A DNA stretch of 7,175 nucleotides from Acidobacteriota bacterium (GTDB lineage: Bacteria; Acidobacteriota; Terriglobia; Bryobacterales; Bryobacteraceae). This document shows positions 1 through 5,848 of this stretch, piece after piece (within the stretch, counting starts at the first letter, position 1; the number at the start of each line of letters is the position of its first letter). Position numbers and translations under genes: made by a program. The stretch is taken from positions 1-7,175 of the forward strand of contig JAFDVT010000853.1 in assembly GCA_018268875.1 (NCBI GenBank), written 5' to 3'. The notes beneath the pieces are model-generated. The model searched no databases. It was not told where the DNA came from and saw nothing but the letters and a program-made list of their open reading frames with translations.

Positions 1-44
1 ACCAACAGCAGTACACCGGCGATGACGCCAACGAAATACATCAT
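1..44 (-). CDS. Start of an unidentified membrane or exported protein (partial)
   Basis: Reading leftwards from base 44, an ATG-ATG start opens a frame that stays open to the window edge and encodes MMYFVGVIAGVLLL. This short hydrophobic stretch would suit a signal peptide or a first membrane helix. The first ATG overlaps the TGA stop of the upstream permease as ATGA (44-41), a typical arrangement for translationally coupled genes in one operon. Only 14 complete codons are visible, so no family can be named. A partner in purine transport or salvage is possible from context, but this is inference. It could also be a chance frame, although the exact stop/start overlap and the hydrophobic beginning argue for a real gene. 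Confidence 0.5.
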   Translation of the reverse strand, partial: MMYFVGVIAGVLLL

Positions 45-1351
45 CCGTTTCCAAGATACGCGAAACGCAGCAGGAACAGGGCGGCCAGCAGGTACGTCAT
101 CCAACTCAGTTCGCGGGCGCGGCCGGATAAGACACGAATCAACACGAACGCCGTGAACCCGAACGCTAGGCCGTTGGCGATGCTGAATGACAGCGGAATC
201 AGGATCATCGTCAGGAACGCCGGGATGCTGATCGCCGGGTACTCCCACTCCACTTCCGCCGCGTGCGTCGCCATCAGCGAGCCTACGATCACGAGCGCCG
301 GGGCGGTCGCTGCCGCGGGGATCGCGCCCACCAGCGGCGCGACGAACAAAGCGAGCAAGAACAGCAATCCGGTGACGATTGACGTGACACCGGTGCGCCC
401 GCCCGCTACCACGCCCGCCGCACTTTCGATGTAGCTCACCACGGTCGACGTGCCGGCCAACGACCCGGTGACCGTAGCCGCCGCGTCGCTCAGCAGGATG
501 CGGTTCATGCGAGGGATCGTCCGGGTGTCGCCCGTGAACAGACCCGCCTTGGTTCCCACGGCCACCAGTGTGCCAACGTTGTCGAACAGGTCAACAAAGA
601 GGAAGACGAACACGATTTCGAGGAAGCCGATGCGCAGCGCCCCGGGGATGTCCAACTGGAACGCCGTGGCGGTGATGTCGGCGATCGAATACCACTGCGG
701 GTTCCACTGCACGAGGCCGGCCGCCGCGCCGAGCGCTGTCGTCGTCAGCACGCCGATGAGCATCGCTGCGCGGACGCCAAGTGCCAGCAGACCGGACGTG
801 AGCACCAGGCCGAACATCGCGAGCAGTGTCGACGGATTGCGGAGGTCGCCCAGCGAAACCAGGGTTGCCGGATGCGCGACGATGATGCCCGCGTTGCGGA
901 GTCCGATGAAGGCGATGAAAAGTCCGATGCCTGCTGCTACCGCGGCGTAGAGTTCGCGCGGGATGGCCGCGACGATCAGTTGACGGATGCCGCTGAAGGT
1001 CAGCACCAGGAACACAACGCCGGACAGGAACACGGCCCCGAGCGCGGTTTGCCAGGGGATGCCCATTCCTTTGCAAACGGTATATGTGAAGTACGCGTTG
1101 AGGCCCATGCCGGGAGCGAGCGCGATCTGGTAGCGGGCAAAGGCTCCCATGAGAATGCTGCCGGCGGCGGCGGAGAAACAAGTGGCCGCTACCACCGCGG
1201 CGAACGGCATCCCGGTTTCCCGCAGGATCGAGGGGTTGACGAAGATGATGTACGCCATAGTGATGAAGGTCGTGCATCCGGCAAGGATTTCGGTGCGCCA
1301 GGTGGCGCCCAGGCGGTGGAACTCAAAGTAACGTTCAAGGCGTTCGCGCAT
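41..1351 (-). CDS. NCS2 family purine permease, AzgA/PbuG-like (guanine/hypoxanthine or adenine uptake)
   Basis: This is a polytopic inner-membrane transporter of 436 residues, a normal length for the AzgA-type branch of the NCS2 (nucleobase:cation symporter-2) family. Family members import purine bases such as adenine, guanine or hypoxanthine with protons. Signature segments are visible: a TTFITMAYIIFVNP stretch (about 27-40), APGMGLNAYF (79-88), FVDLFDNVGTLVAVG (252-266) and the GTSTVVSYIESAAGV block followed by AGGRTGVTS (about 300-324), which holds the conserved glutamate 309. Many hydrophobic helices fill the rest. The N-terminus, with an amphipathic RERLERYFEFHRLGAT stretch before helix 1, fits the family, so the ATG at 1351 is preferred even though no clear Shine-Dalgarno sequence precedes it (the upstream bases are pyrimidine-rich). 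The stop overlaps the start of a second minus-strand gene. The exact substrate cannot be decided from sequence alone. Confidence 0.93.
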   Translation of the reverse strand: MRERLERYFEFHRLGATWRTEILAGCTTFITMAYIIFVNPSILRETGMPFAAVVAATCFSAAAGSILMGAFARYQIALAPGMGLNAYFTYTVCKGMGIPWQTALGAVFLSGVVFLVLTFSGIRQLIVAAIPRELYAAVAAGIGLFIAFIGLRNAGIIVAHPATLVSLGDLRNPSTLLAMFGLVLTSGLLALGVRAAMLIGVLTTTALGAAAGLVQWNPQWYSIADITATAFQLDIPGALRIGFLEIVFVFLFVDLFDNVGTLVAVGTKAGLFTGDTRTIPRMNRILLSDAAATVTGSLAGTSTVVSYIESAAGVVAGGRTGVTSIVTGLLFLLALFVAPLVGAIPAAATAPALVIVGSLMATHAAEVEWEYPAISIPAFLTMILIPLSFSIANGLAFGFTAFVLIRVLSGRARELSWMTYLLAALFLLRFAYLGNG

Positions 1352-1463
1352 TCGGAAAAAGAAACATACAGGTTACACTGATTACCTTTTTCGTCACGGT
1401 TCGTCCATTCGAGCAGGAGAGTGTGGTTGGGGGACCACCACCCAAGGAATGTGCGTTCAACGT

Positions 1464-1478
1464 TGTCAAATTTTGACA
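1464..1478. promoter_or_regulatory. Perfect inverted repeat in the permease/htrA divergent region
   Basis: TGTCAAATTTTGACA is a perfect 7-1-7 inverted repeat. Each arm reads outward as TTGACA, the consensus -35 hexamer, once on each strand. It could be a two-fold operator or a pair of back-to-back -35 elements serving the divergent permease and htrA genes. At a 17-base spacing, neither direction has a strong -10: TTCACT at 1496-1501 on the plus strand is weak, and nothing is found on the minus strand. An operator therefore seems as likely as a promoter. The repeat is certain; its function is inference. Confidence 0.4.
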
Positions 1479-1548
1479 GAGGATGAAACCACACGTTCAC
1501 TCTCGGCATCCATCGAACTGAGAAACCGTATCGCACGAAGTACGGCCG

Positions 1549-1554
1549 TATAAT
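1549..1554 (+). promoter_or_regulatory. htrA: Candidate -10 box of the htrA promoter
   Basis: A perfect TATAAT lies 52 bases upstream of the htrA start codon. It would place transcription start near 1561 and leave a leader of about 45 bases that contains the ribosome binding site. The -35 region at standard spacing (CCGTAT at 1526-1531) is poor, so the promoter would need an activator or an alternative sigma factor, or the box could be fortuitous. Confidence 0.35.
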
Positions 1555-1583
1555 GGTGGCAAGGCCTTCCAGCCGGAACCACC
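1555..1583 (+). other. Possible leader hairpin next to the htrA ribosome binding site
   Basis: GGTGG (1555-1559) can pair with CCACC (1579-1583). Stacked inside is TTCC (1567-1570) pairing with GGAA (1575-1578) around an AGCC loop, with a seven-base bulge on the left side. The hairpin ends immediately before the purine-rich ribosome binding site that begins at 1584. It might influence translation of htrA, but the stem is modest and interrupted. Confidence 0.25.
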
Positions 1584-1605
1584 GAGGGAAAGGTTTATAA
1601 CCCCT

Positions 1606-3237
1606 GTGTCACTGCTAGACAAGATTAAGCAGCAGAAGCTGCTCTCGTTTACTGTTCTCCTGTTCACGTTAGCAACAGGAATTTTGATAGGAACTCTGAT
1701 CGACCAGCGCGTTAGCGCCGACACGAAAACCGCTGTGGCGCCGGACGCCACGCCCCTCGTCGTGCCGCCGGTCGCGCCCATTGGCAACGATTTCACGCGT
1801 TTGGCGAAGAAGCTGGAACCTTCGGTTGTGTACATCACGGCGGAAACCGGTTCGCCGCGTGAATCGGCCTCCAACAACAATAACGGCAACCGGAATCGCC
1901 AAGGCCAGCGGGTACGTCCGCGTCCGAGCGACGACGAGGAGGAAGACGATTCGGGTAATCTGTTCGACTTCTTCCGGGGCGGGCCGTTTGGCCAGCAGCA
2001 GATGCCGCGCGCGCCTCGCCGCGCGTCGCAATCGGGCACCGGCTTTATTGTCGATCGCAACGGCTACATCATCACCAACAACCATGTCGTCGAAAAGATG
2101 GACAAGATCAACGTCGTCATCCATGGCGACCCGGTGCGGCACAAGGCCAAGCTGATTGGTTCGGATTCGGAAACGGATATCGCCGTTTTGAAGATCGACG
2201 CCAAGAACCTGACGCCTGTTGTGATCGCGAACTCCGATGGCGTCCAGGTGGGCGACTGGTCGGTGGCAATCGGTTCTCCGTTTGGTCTGGAAGCGAGCGT
2301 CACGGCCGGCATCATCTCGGCGCTGGGCCGCGATCTGGATGGCGCGCAGGCGTTCCAGAGCTTTATGCAGACGGATGCGGCGATCAACCCCGGCAACTCG
2401 GGTGGTCCGCTGCTCAACACGCGCGGCGAAGTGATCGGCGTCAATACGATGATCGCGACGCGTTCGGGCGGCTATGAAGGTATCGGATTTGCGCTGCCCA
2501 GCAACATGGCGGTGAAGGTCTACAACCAGATCATTCAGAACGGCCGTGTTACCCGCGGCTACATCGGCATCACGTGGAACCGCCGCCAGAAGCCGGAAAC
2601 GCTCCGTGCGATGGGCGTCGATAGCGGCGTGTTTGTCGAAGAAGTTTCAAAGGACGGTCCGGCGGACAAGGCCGGCATCAAGCCGAACGACATCATCGTC
2701 CTGCTGAACGGCAAGCCGGTGAAGGACGGAAACGACCTGGTGAACCGCGTGGCGGACCTGCCGGTTGGCACGGTAGCCAGCGTCACGGTGGATCGCGACG
2801 GCAAGCGCATGGATCACAAGCTGACGATCGGCGATCGTGAAAAGGGCATGGCCGCGCTGAACGGTCCCGCGGAGGATCAGTTCAAGGCCGAGCCGGTGTC
2901 GCCGGAAGGCACGCCCGCGAGGTTCGGCATCAGCATCCGTGATCTTTCGGCCGAGGAGAAGGAAAGCCTGAACACGCCCGACAAGCGCGGCATCCGGGTG
3001 GCGCGAGTGGAACAGGACTCGTTCGCCGAGGAGATCGGCTTGCAGGAAAACGACGTCATCGTCTGGATCAACCGGGTTCCGACCGGGTCGCTCGAAGACG
3101 TTCGCAAGGTGCAGGCGAAGCTGAAGCCCGGCGACGCGGTAGCGTTTGGCGTGATGCGTCCGCTGCCGATGTCCAACAGCAGGGGCCACGCGCAGTATAC
3201 GCGGCTGACCCTGTCGGGTACGCTGACCAAGCAATAA
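1606..3237 (+). CDS. htrA: HtrA/DegP family (Do) serine protease with two PDZ domains
   Basis: This 543-residue envelope protease/chaperone would degrade or hold misfolded exported proteins. A short basic N-terminus is followed by a hydrophobic segment (about 13-32) that acts as a signal anchor or signal peptide. A low-complexity linker follows (about 84-140), rich in Asn, Arg, Asp and Glu. The trypsin-like domain carries His160 (TNNHVVE), Asp191 (SETDIAVLKI) and Ser265 (NPGNSGGPLL), the complete catalytic triad. PDZ1 spans about 318-408 and begins with the GYIGI carboxylate-binding loop; PDZ2 spans about 438-537. This order is typical of Do proteases. Translation starts at GTG 1606, because no nearby in-frame ATG precedes the signal anchor. 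A GAGGGAAAGG ribosome binding site (1584-1593) lies 12 bases upstream. A strong terminator follows the stop, so the gene is probably monocistronic. Confidence 0.96.
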   Translation: MSLLDKIKQQKLLSFTVLLFTLATGILIGTLIDQRVSADTKTAVAPDATPLVVPPVAPIGNDFTRLAKKLEPSVVYITAETGSPRESASNNNNGNRNRQGQRVRPRPSDDEEEDDSGNLFDFFRGGPFGQQQMPRAPRRASQSGTGFIVDRNGYIITNNHVVEKMDKINVVIHGDPVRHKAKLIGSDSETDIAVLKIDAKNLTPVVIANSDGVQVGDWSVAIGSPFGLEASVTAGIISALGRDLDGAQAFQSFMQTDAAINPGNSGGPLLNTRGEVIGVNTMIATRSGGYEGIGFALPSNMAVKVYNQIIQNGRVTRGYIGITWNRRQKPETLRAMGVDSGVFVEEVSKDGPADKAGIKPNDIIVLLNGKPVKDGNDLVNRVADLPVGTVASVTVDRDGKRMDHKLTIGDREKGMAALNGPAEDQFKAEPVSPEGTPARFGISIRDLSAEEKESLNTPDKRGIRVARVEQDSFAEEIGLQENDVIVWINRVPTGSLEDVRKVQAKLKPGDAVAFGVMRPLPMSNSRGHAQYTRLTLSGTLTKQ

Positions 3238-3260
3238 CGCGATCGCAGAATGGATAAAGC

Positions 3261-3298
3261 AAAGACCGGAGGCCAATATGGCTTCCGGTTTTTCTTTT
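3261..3298 (+). terminator. Rho-independent terminator of htrA
   Basis: ACCGGAGGCC (3265-3274) pairs with GGCTTCCGGT (3280-3289) with one G-T wobble, around the five-base loop AATAT. A run of T (3289-3293), then C and four more T, follows the stem, and a short A-run precedes it. It lies 24 bases after the htrA stop codon. Confidence 0.9.
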
Positions 3299-3306
3299 CG
3301 GTCGAC

Positions 3307-3349
3307 AAAAATCGGGAGAAGCCGGTCTTGGAGTGACCGGTTTCTCCCG
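3307..3349 (-). terminator. Rho-independent terminator of the PEP-CTERM gene
   Basis: Bases 3313-3327 and 3335-3349 form a 15-bp stem with a single G-T wobble and a seven-base loop. On the minus strand the stem is followed by A and five T (complement of 3312-3307). It lies about 40 bases beyond the stop of the minus-strand gene. On the plus strand no T-run follows directly, so its main use is for the leftward gene, but it may also back up the htrA terminator. Confidence 0.85.
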
Positions 3350-3389
3350 TCGAAGAATTTTGTTGGAGGACTTCGGAAGAAAGTCTTTC

Positions 3390-3980
3390 TTAGCGCATAC
3401 GGCGGCGGTACGCGCTGAACGCGACCAGCGACAATCCCAGCCCGCTGATGGCCGTGGTGGACGGTTCGGGAACGCCGGTGGTGGCGCTTTGCGAGAGCGC
3501 CCAGCCGCCGGAACAGTTGGCGCACGTGGTGACGTCGAACGTGAATGTGACGGTCTGGCCAGGAGCTACGTTCAGCCCCGTCCATCCGAACATGTACGAG
3601 TTGAGGGCGCTGAATGTCCCTCCGGCGGAGCTGGAAGCGCCAGCGGGCGAACTCAGATTTACGATGTTGGATCCGCAGGCAACGGTCTGGTTCGATCCGC
3701 AGCCGGTGGCAATTTGAAAGTCACCCCAGGTGAAGCCGGTGTTGTTGGTCACCGTTTTGGTGACCGTATAGTTGGTGGACGGTCCGAATGGGGTCGTGTA
3801 GCCGACAACGAAACTCGGCGTGAATGCCGAGATGGATTCAATGAGTTGAATGTTGTTGCCCGACACGGAGCCGGATACGGTGCCGAGCCCGCCGTTGTGA
3901 GTGAACGGGCCTGTAATGGTAGCCGCGGGCGCAAGGGCCGTGGCGGCGAGCAATAGTGACGCGAGCTTTGCAAATCGCAT
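3390..3980 (-). CDS. PEP-CTERM sorting-domain protein, small secreted/surface protein
   Basis: This 196-residue exported protein has a signal peptide (about 1-20: basic RFAK, hydrophobic LASLLLAATALA, cleavage near APAA). Its body is rich in Gly, Ser, Thr and Asn and is probably beta-structured. At the end is the tripartite PEP-CTERM tail: VPEPST (170-175), a hydrophobic helix (about 176-190) and the basic terminus YRRRMR. Such tails are recognised by exosortase (EpsH/XrtA family), which processes and anchors surface proteins, usually in bacteria that make exopolysaccharide. Four cysteines (94, 102, 153, 156) could form two disulfides. The body matches no enzyme I recognise, so its specific role is unknown. 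The start is well supported: AGGAGA (complement of 3991-3996) lies 10 bases upstream of the ATG. No exosortase gene is present in this window. Confidence 0.9.
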   Translation of the reverse strand: MRFAKLASLLLAATALAPAATITGPFTHNGGLGTVSGSVSGNNIQLIESISAFTPSFVVGYTTPFGPSTNYTVTKTVTNNTGFTWGDFQIATGCGSNQTVACGSNIVNLSSPAGASSSAGGTFSALNSYMFGWTGLNVAPGQTVTFTFDVTTCANCSGGWALSQSATTGVPEPSTTAISGLGLSLVAFSAYRRRMR

Positions 3981-4010
3981 GAGGTTTGGATCTCCTTCAA
4001 CTGGGATTGC

Positions 4011-4030
4011 TCCGGTATCCGGAATCCGGG
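4011..4030. repeat. Three 7-base-phased TCCGG repeats upstream of the PEP-CTERM gene
   Basis: TCCGG starts at 4011, 4018 and 4025, giving three TCCGGNN units in exact 7-base register. The run lies 31-50 bases upstream of the PEP-CTERM start and 92-111 bases upstream of the flavoprotein start. The regular phasing could be a protein-binding array, but three short units can also arise by chance. Confidence 0.3.
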
Positions 4031-4038
4031 GTCAAAAT

Positions 4039-4056
4039 TTTAGTACTAAAGTGCTA
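4039..4056. promoter_or_regulatory. Palindrome TTTAGTACTAAA with an adjacent imperfect half-site
   Basis: TTTAGTACTAAA (4039-4050) is a perfect 12-base palindrome. TAGTACT (4041-4047) and AGTGCTA (4050-4056) also form an imperfect inverted pair with one mismatch. AAAATTTT (4034-4041) overlaps its left side. This is the only AT-rich island between two divergent genes and is a natural place for an operator and promoter. On the minus strand it contains a TAAAAT -10-like box (complement of 4043-4038 region), but no good -35 box is seen. The binding factor is unknown. Confidence 0.4.
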
Positions 4057-4121
4057 CCTTTTTTGAAATCCTTCCGTGCCGGCCCACGACGAGCCGGACT
4101 CTTCACCGACCTAGGAGCCTG

Positions 4122-5300
4122 ATGAATCGACGAGCTTTTCTCGCCGGCGGCGGGGCCACTGTCTTTACCGCCTGCGCGCCGCGCAAGCCTTCGGCCGCTA
4201 TTGTTCCGGCGGCGCCTCTTGCCGCTGTTCCGCCGCTCGCGCCGATCCGCGCGCAAGTGGACCGGATGTTTCGCATCACGGTTTGCCTGCGGCCGTTCCG
4301 TGCGCAGGGTCCCAGGATGGACGTCGAAACGGTAGGCGACAAACGCGTGGTCCACAACTACGGGCACGGCGGCAGCGGATGGTCGCTATCGTGGGGTTCC
4401 AGCAGCCTCGCGGTGGAAAAGGCTCTGGAAGGCGGCGGAGTTCGCGAGGTCGGGGTGATCGGCTGCGGCGCGCTAGGACTGACGTCGGCGCTGCTGGCGC
4501 AACGTGCCGGAGTGAAAGTTACGATCTACGCCAAGGAGCGGCCGCCGGACGTCCGGTCAGCGAGGGCCACGGGTTTGTGGACGCCGGATTCGCGCATCGC
4601 GCTTGCCGGTCACGCGCCTGCTAATTTTCCAGCACTATGGGACCGGATGGCGCGCACATCCTGGAAGATGTACGAAAGCTATCTGGGTGTCGCGGGCGAC
4701 CCGGTGGAGTGGATGGACAGTTATATGGTGTCCAATGGCGTTTCTGGCCAGCGATCTCAGCAGTCACCGCAACAGTTAGAGTTCGCGAAGTACAACCAGA
4801 GCCTCGACGACATCCTGCCGCAGGTGGAGCGGTTGGCCCCGGGTACGCATCCGTTTCCGGCCAAGGTCGTGAGCCGCATGTCGAACCTGACCTTTCATGT
4901 CGCAAGCTTGAGCCGCGTTCTGGTGAACGATTTTCTGATCGAAGGCGGACGCATCGAGCATGCGGAATTCCGCACGCCGAACGACCTCGCCTCGCTGCCG
5001 CAGCGCGTGCTGATCGACTGCACCGGATACGGCGCGCGCGCTTTGTGGAGCGATGAATCCGTTGTACCCGTGAGAGGACAGATCGCATGGCTGATTCCGC
5101 AACCCGAGGCGCGATACGGACTGATCTATGACAACGTGTTTGTCCTGTCCCGGCGCGACGGCATTGTTGTGCAGGACGGGGGCATTGGCGAAATGGAAGG
5201 CTATAACAATGCGGATGAAAGTCCGGATCGCGCGGCCGCCGAAAATTCGGTTCGCAAGATCGCCGCGTTATGCGGCCAGATGGCCGTCAGGCAACGTTGA
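4122..5300 (+). CDS. Tat-exported FAD-dependent oxidoreductase, D-amino-acid-oxidase-like, apparently circularly permuted
   Basis: This 392-residue flavoprotein begins with a twin-arginine signal (RRAFLAGGG, 3-11), a possible lipobox (FTAC, Cys18) and an Ala/Pro-rich linker (about 20-45). Tat export suits a protein that folds around FAD in the cytoplasm. Next come RPFR (57-60), PRMDVE (64-69) and HNYGHGGSGWSLSWG (78-92), which in known D-amino acid oxidases are the last conserved blocks. Only then comes the dinucleotide-binding start VGVIGCGALGLTSALL (110-125), then ATGLWTPDS (149-157), DCTGYGARALW (299-309), VRGQI (317-321) and the active-site-like LIYDNVFVL (334-342). The protein ends at the helix that would normally lead into RPxR. 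Tyr336 aligns with mammalian Tyr224, and Phe340 replaces Tyr228. Oxidation of a D-amino acid or a related amine is likely; the substrate is unknown. An AGGAG site (4113-4117) supports the start. Confidence 0.85.
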   Translation: MNRRAFLAGGGATVFTACAPRKPSAAIVPAAPLAAVPPLAPIRAQVDRMFRITVCLRPFRAQGPRMDVETVGDKRVVHNYGHGGSGWSLSWGSSSLAVEKALEGGGVREVGVIGCGALGLTSALLAQRAGVKVTIYAKERPPDVRSARATGLWTPDSRIALAGHAPANFPALWDRMARTSWKMYESYLGVAGDPVEWMDSYMVSNGVSGQRSQQSPQQLEFAKYNQSLDDILPQVERLAPGTHPFPAKVVSRMSNLTFHVASLSRVLVNDFLIEGGRIEHAEFRTPNDLASLPQRVLIDCTGYGARALWSDESVVPVRGQIAWLIPQPEARYGLIYDNVFVLSRRDGIVVQDGGIGEMEGYNNADESPDRAAAENSVRKIAALCGQMAVRQR

Positions 5301-5325
5301 CTTGACGGTGGCCTCGATAGATACT
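5297..5325 (+). promoter_or_regulatory. Candidate sigma-70-type promoter of the Rieske/cytochrome b operon
   Basis: TTGACT (5297-5302) and GATACT (5320-5325) are 17 bases apart and match the -35/-10 consensus at 5 and 4 of 6 positions. Transcription would begin near 5332, about 37 bases before the Rieske start codon. The -35 box overlaps the stop codon of the flavoprotein gene, so the respiratory operon could be transcribed independently of it. Confidence 0.45.
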
Positions 5326-5368
5326 GGCTATACCAAAATGTAGCCTTCAGGGAGATCTTTCAAGTTCT

Positions 5369-5839
5369 ATGACGACACGACGGAGCTTTTCCGAGACGAT
5401 GATTCACGTCTTCGGCGGATTGATCGGACTGGTGCTATCCGGACTGGGCGGGCTGTATCTGCTCACGCCGGCCAAGGGCAAAAAGTCAGGCGGATGGGTC
5501 GAGGCGGGCGATGCCTCGAAGCTCAAGACTGGCGAGGCTGAGGAGTTCGTTTTTGAGCGAACGCGAGTGGATGGCTGGCGCGTCATCAAAGAAAAAACAA
5601 GCGCCTGGGTAGTAAAGAAAGCCGACAATGAGGTGATCGCGCTAGCCCCTGGCTGTACCCATCTGGGCTGCGCGTACCGGTACGAGGCGGACAAGAAGAA
5701 CTTTCTTTGCCCGTGCCATGTGTCGGAGTTCGCGCTGGACGGAACGGTGCTTTCCGGACCCGCGCCGCGGCCGCTGGACCGCTTCGATTGCAAGATCGAG
5801 AATGGACGCCTGCTGCTCGGCGAAGTGAAGAAAGCGTAG
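5369..5839 (+). CDS. qcrA: Rieske 2Fe-2S protein of a cytochrome bc/b6f-type complex
   Basis: This 156-residue subunit takes electrons from quinol at the Qo site and passes them to a c-type heme on the outer face of the membrane. TTRRSF (2-7) followed by a hydrophobic segment (about 11-32) forms a Tat-type uncleaved membrane anchor. The cluster-binding boxes are CTHLGC (96-101) and CPCH (114-117). The ligands are Cys96, His98, Cys114 and His117, and Cys101/Cys116 are placed for the stabilising disulfide. The following SEF..DGTVLSGPAPRPL stretch is the usual Pro-containing loop that covers the cluster. The length resembles the short Rieske proteins of b6f and bacterial menaquinol complexes. 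AGGGAG (5349-5354) lies 14 bases before the ATG, a rather long spacing. The cytochrome b gene follows after nine bases, which indicates an operon. Confidence 0.95.
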   Translation: MTTRRSFSETMIHVFGGLIGLVLSGLGGLYLLTPAKGKKSGGWVEAGDASKLKTGEAEEFVFERTRVDGWRVIKEKTSAWVVKKADNEVIALAPGCTHLGCAYRYEADKKNFLCPCHVSEFALDGTVLSGPAPRPLDRFDCKIENGRLLLGEVKKA

Positions 5840-5848
5840 CGCACCCAT

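Noticed and set aside
1423..1445. Overlapping small stems GTGGT/ACCAC (1423-1438) and TTGGG/CCCAA (about 1427-1445)
   Set aside because: The stems are only five base pairs and mutually exclusive, with no T-run or link to a start codon. This is too weak to call.
1352..1536. A minus-strand open frame that could extend upstream of the permease (MRYGFSVRW...)
   Set aside because: It is in a different frame from the permease, has no recognisable family and covers the intergenic repeat. It is probably a chance open frame.
1352..1605. A purine riboswitch in front of the purine permease
   Set aside because: I looked on the minus strand for a conserved three-way-junction purine aptamer and found no matching core. 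A covariance-model search for purine riboswitches would settle it.
2647..3585. A 312-codon minus-strand open frame antisense to htrA
   Set aside because: Its composition (Arg/His/Val/Asp-rich) is that of a reverse-complement shadow. It covers both terminators and htrA is certain on the other strand.
4060..4090. A sigma-54 promoter for the PEP-CTERM gene (GGCACG on the minus strand, complement of 4075-4080)
   Set aside because: Sigma-54 control is known for some PEP-CTERM genes, but the required TTGC element is missing at the correct spacing.
5260..5343. A frameshift near the end of the flavoprotein gene that hides a normal C-terminal RPxR/HNYGHGG block
   Set aside because: I read the alternative downstream frames to 5368 and found no such block. 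The block is already present at residues 57-92, and a promoter and ribosome binding site for the next gene follow directly.
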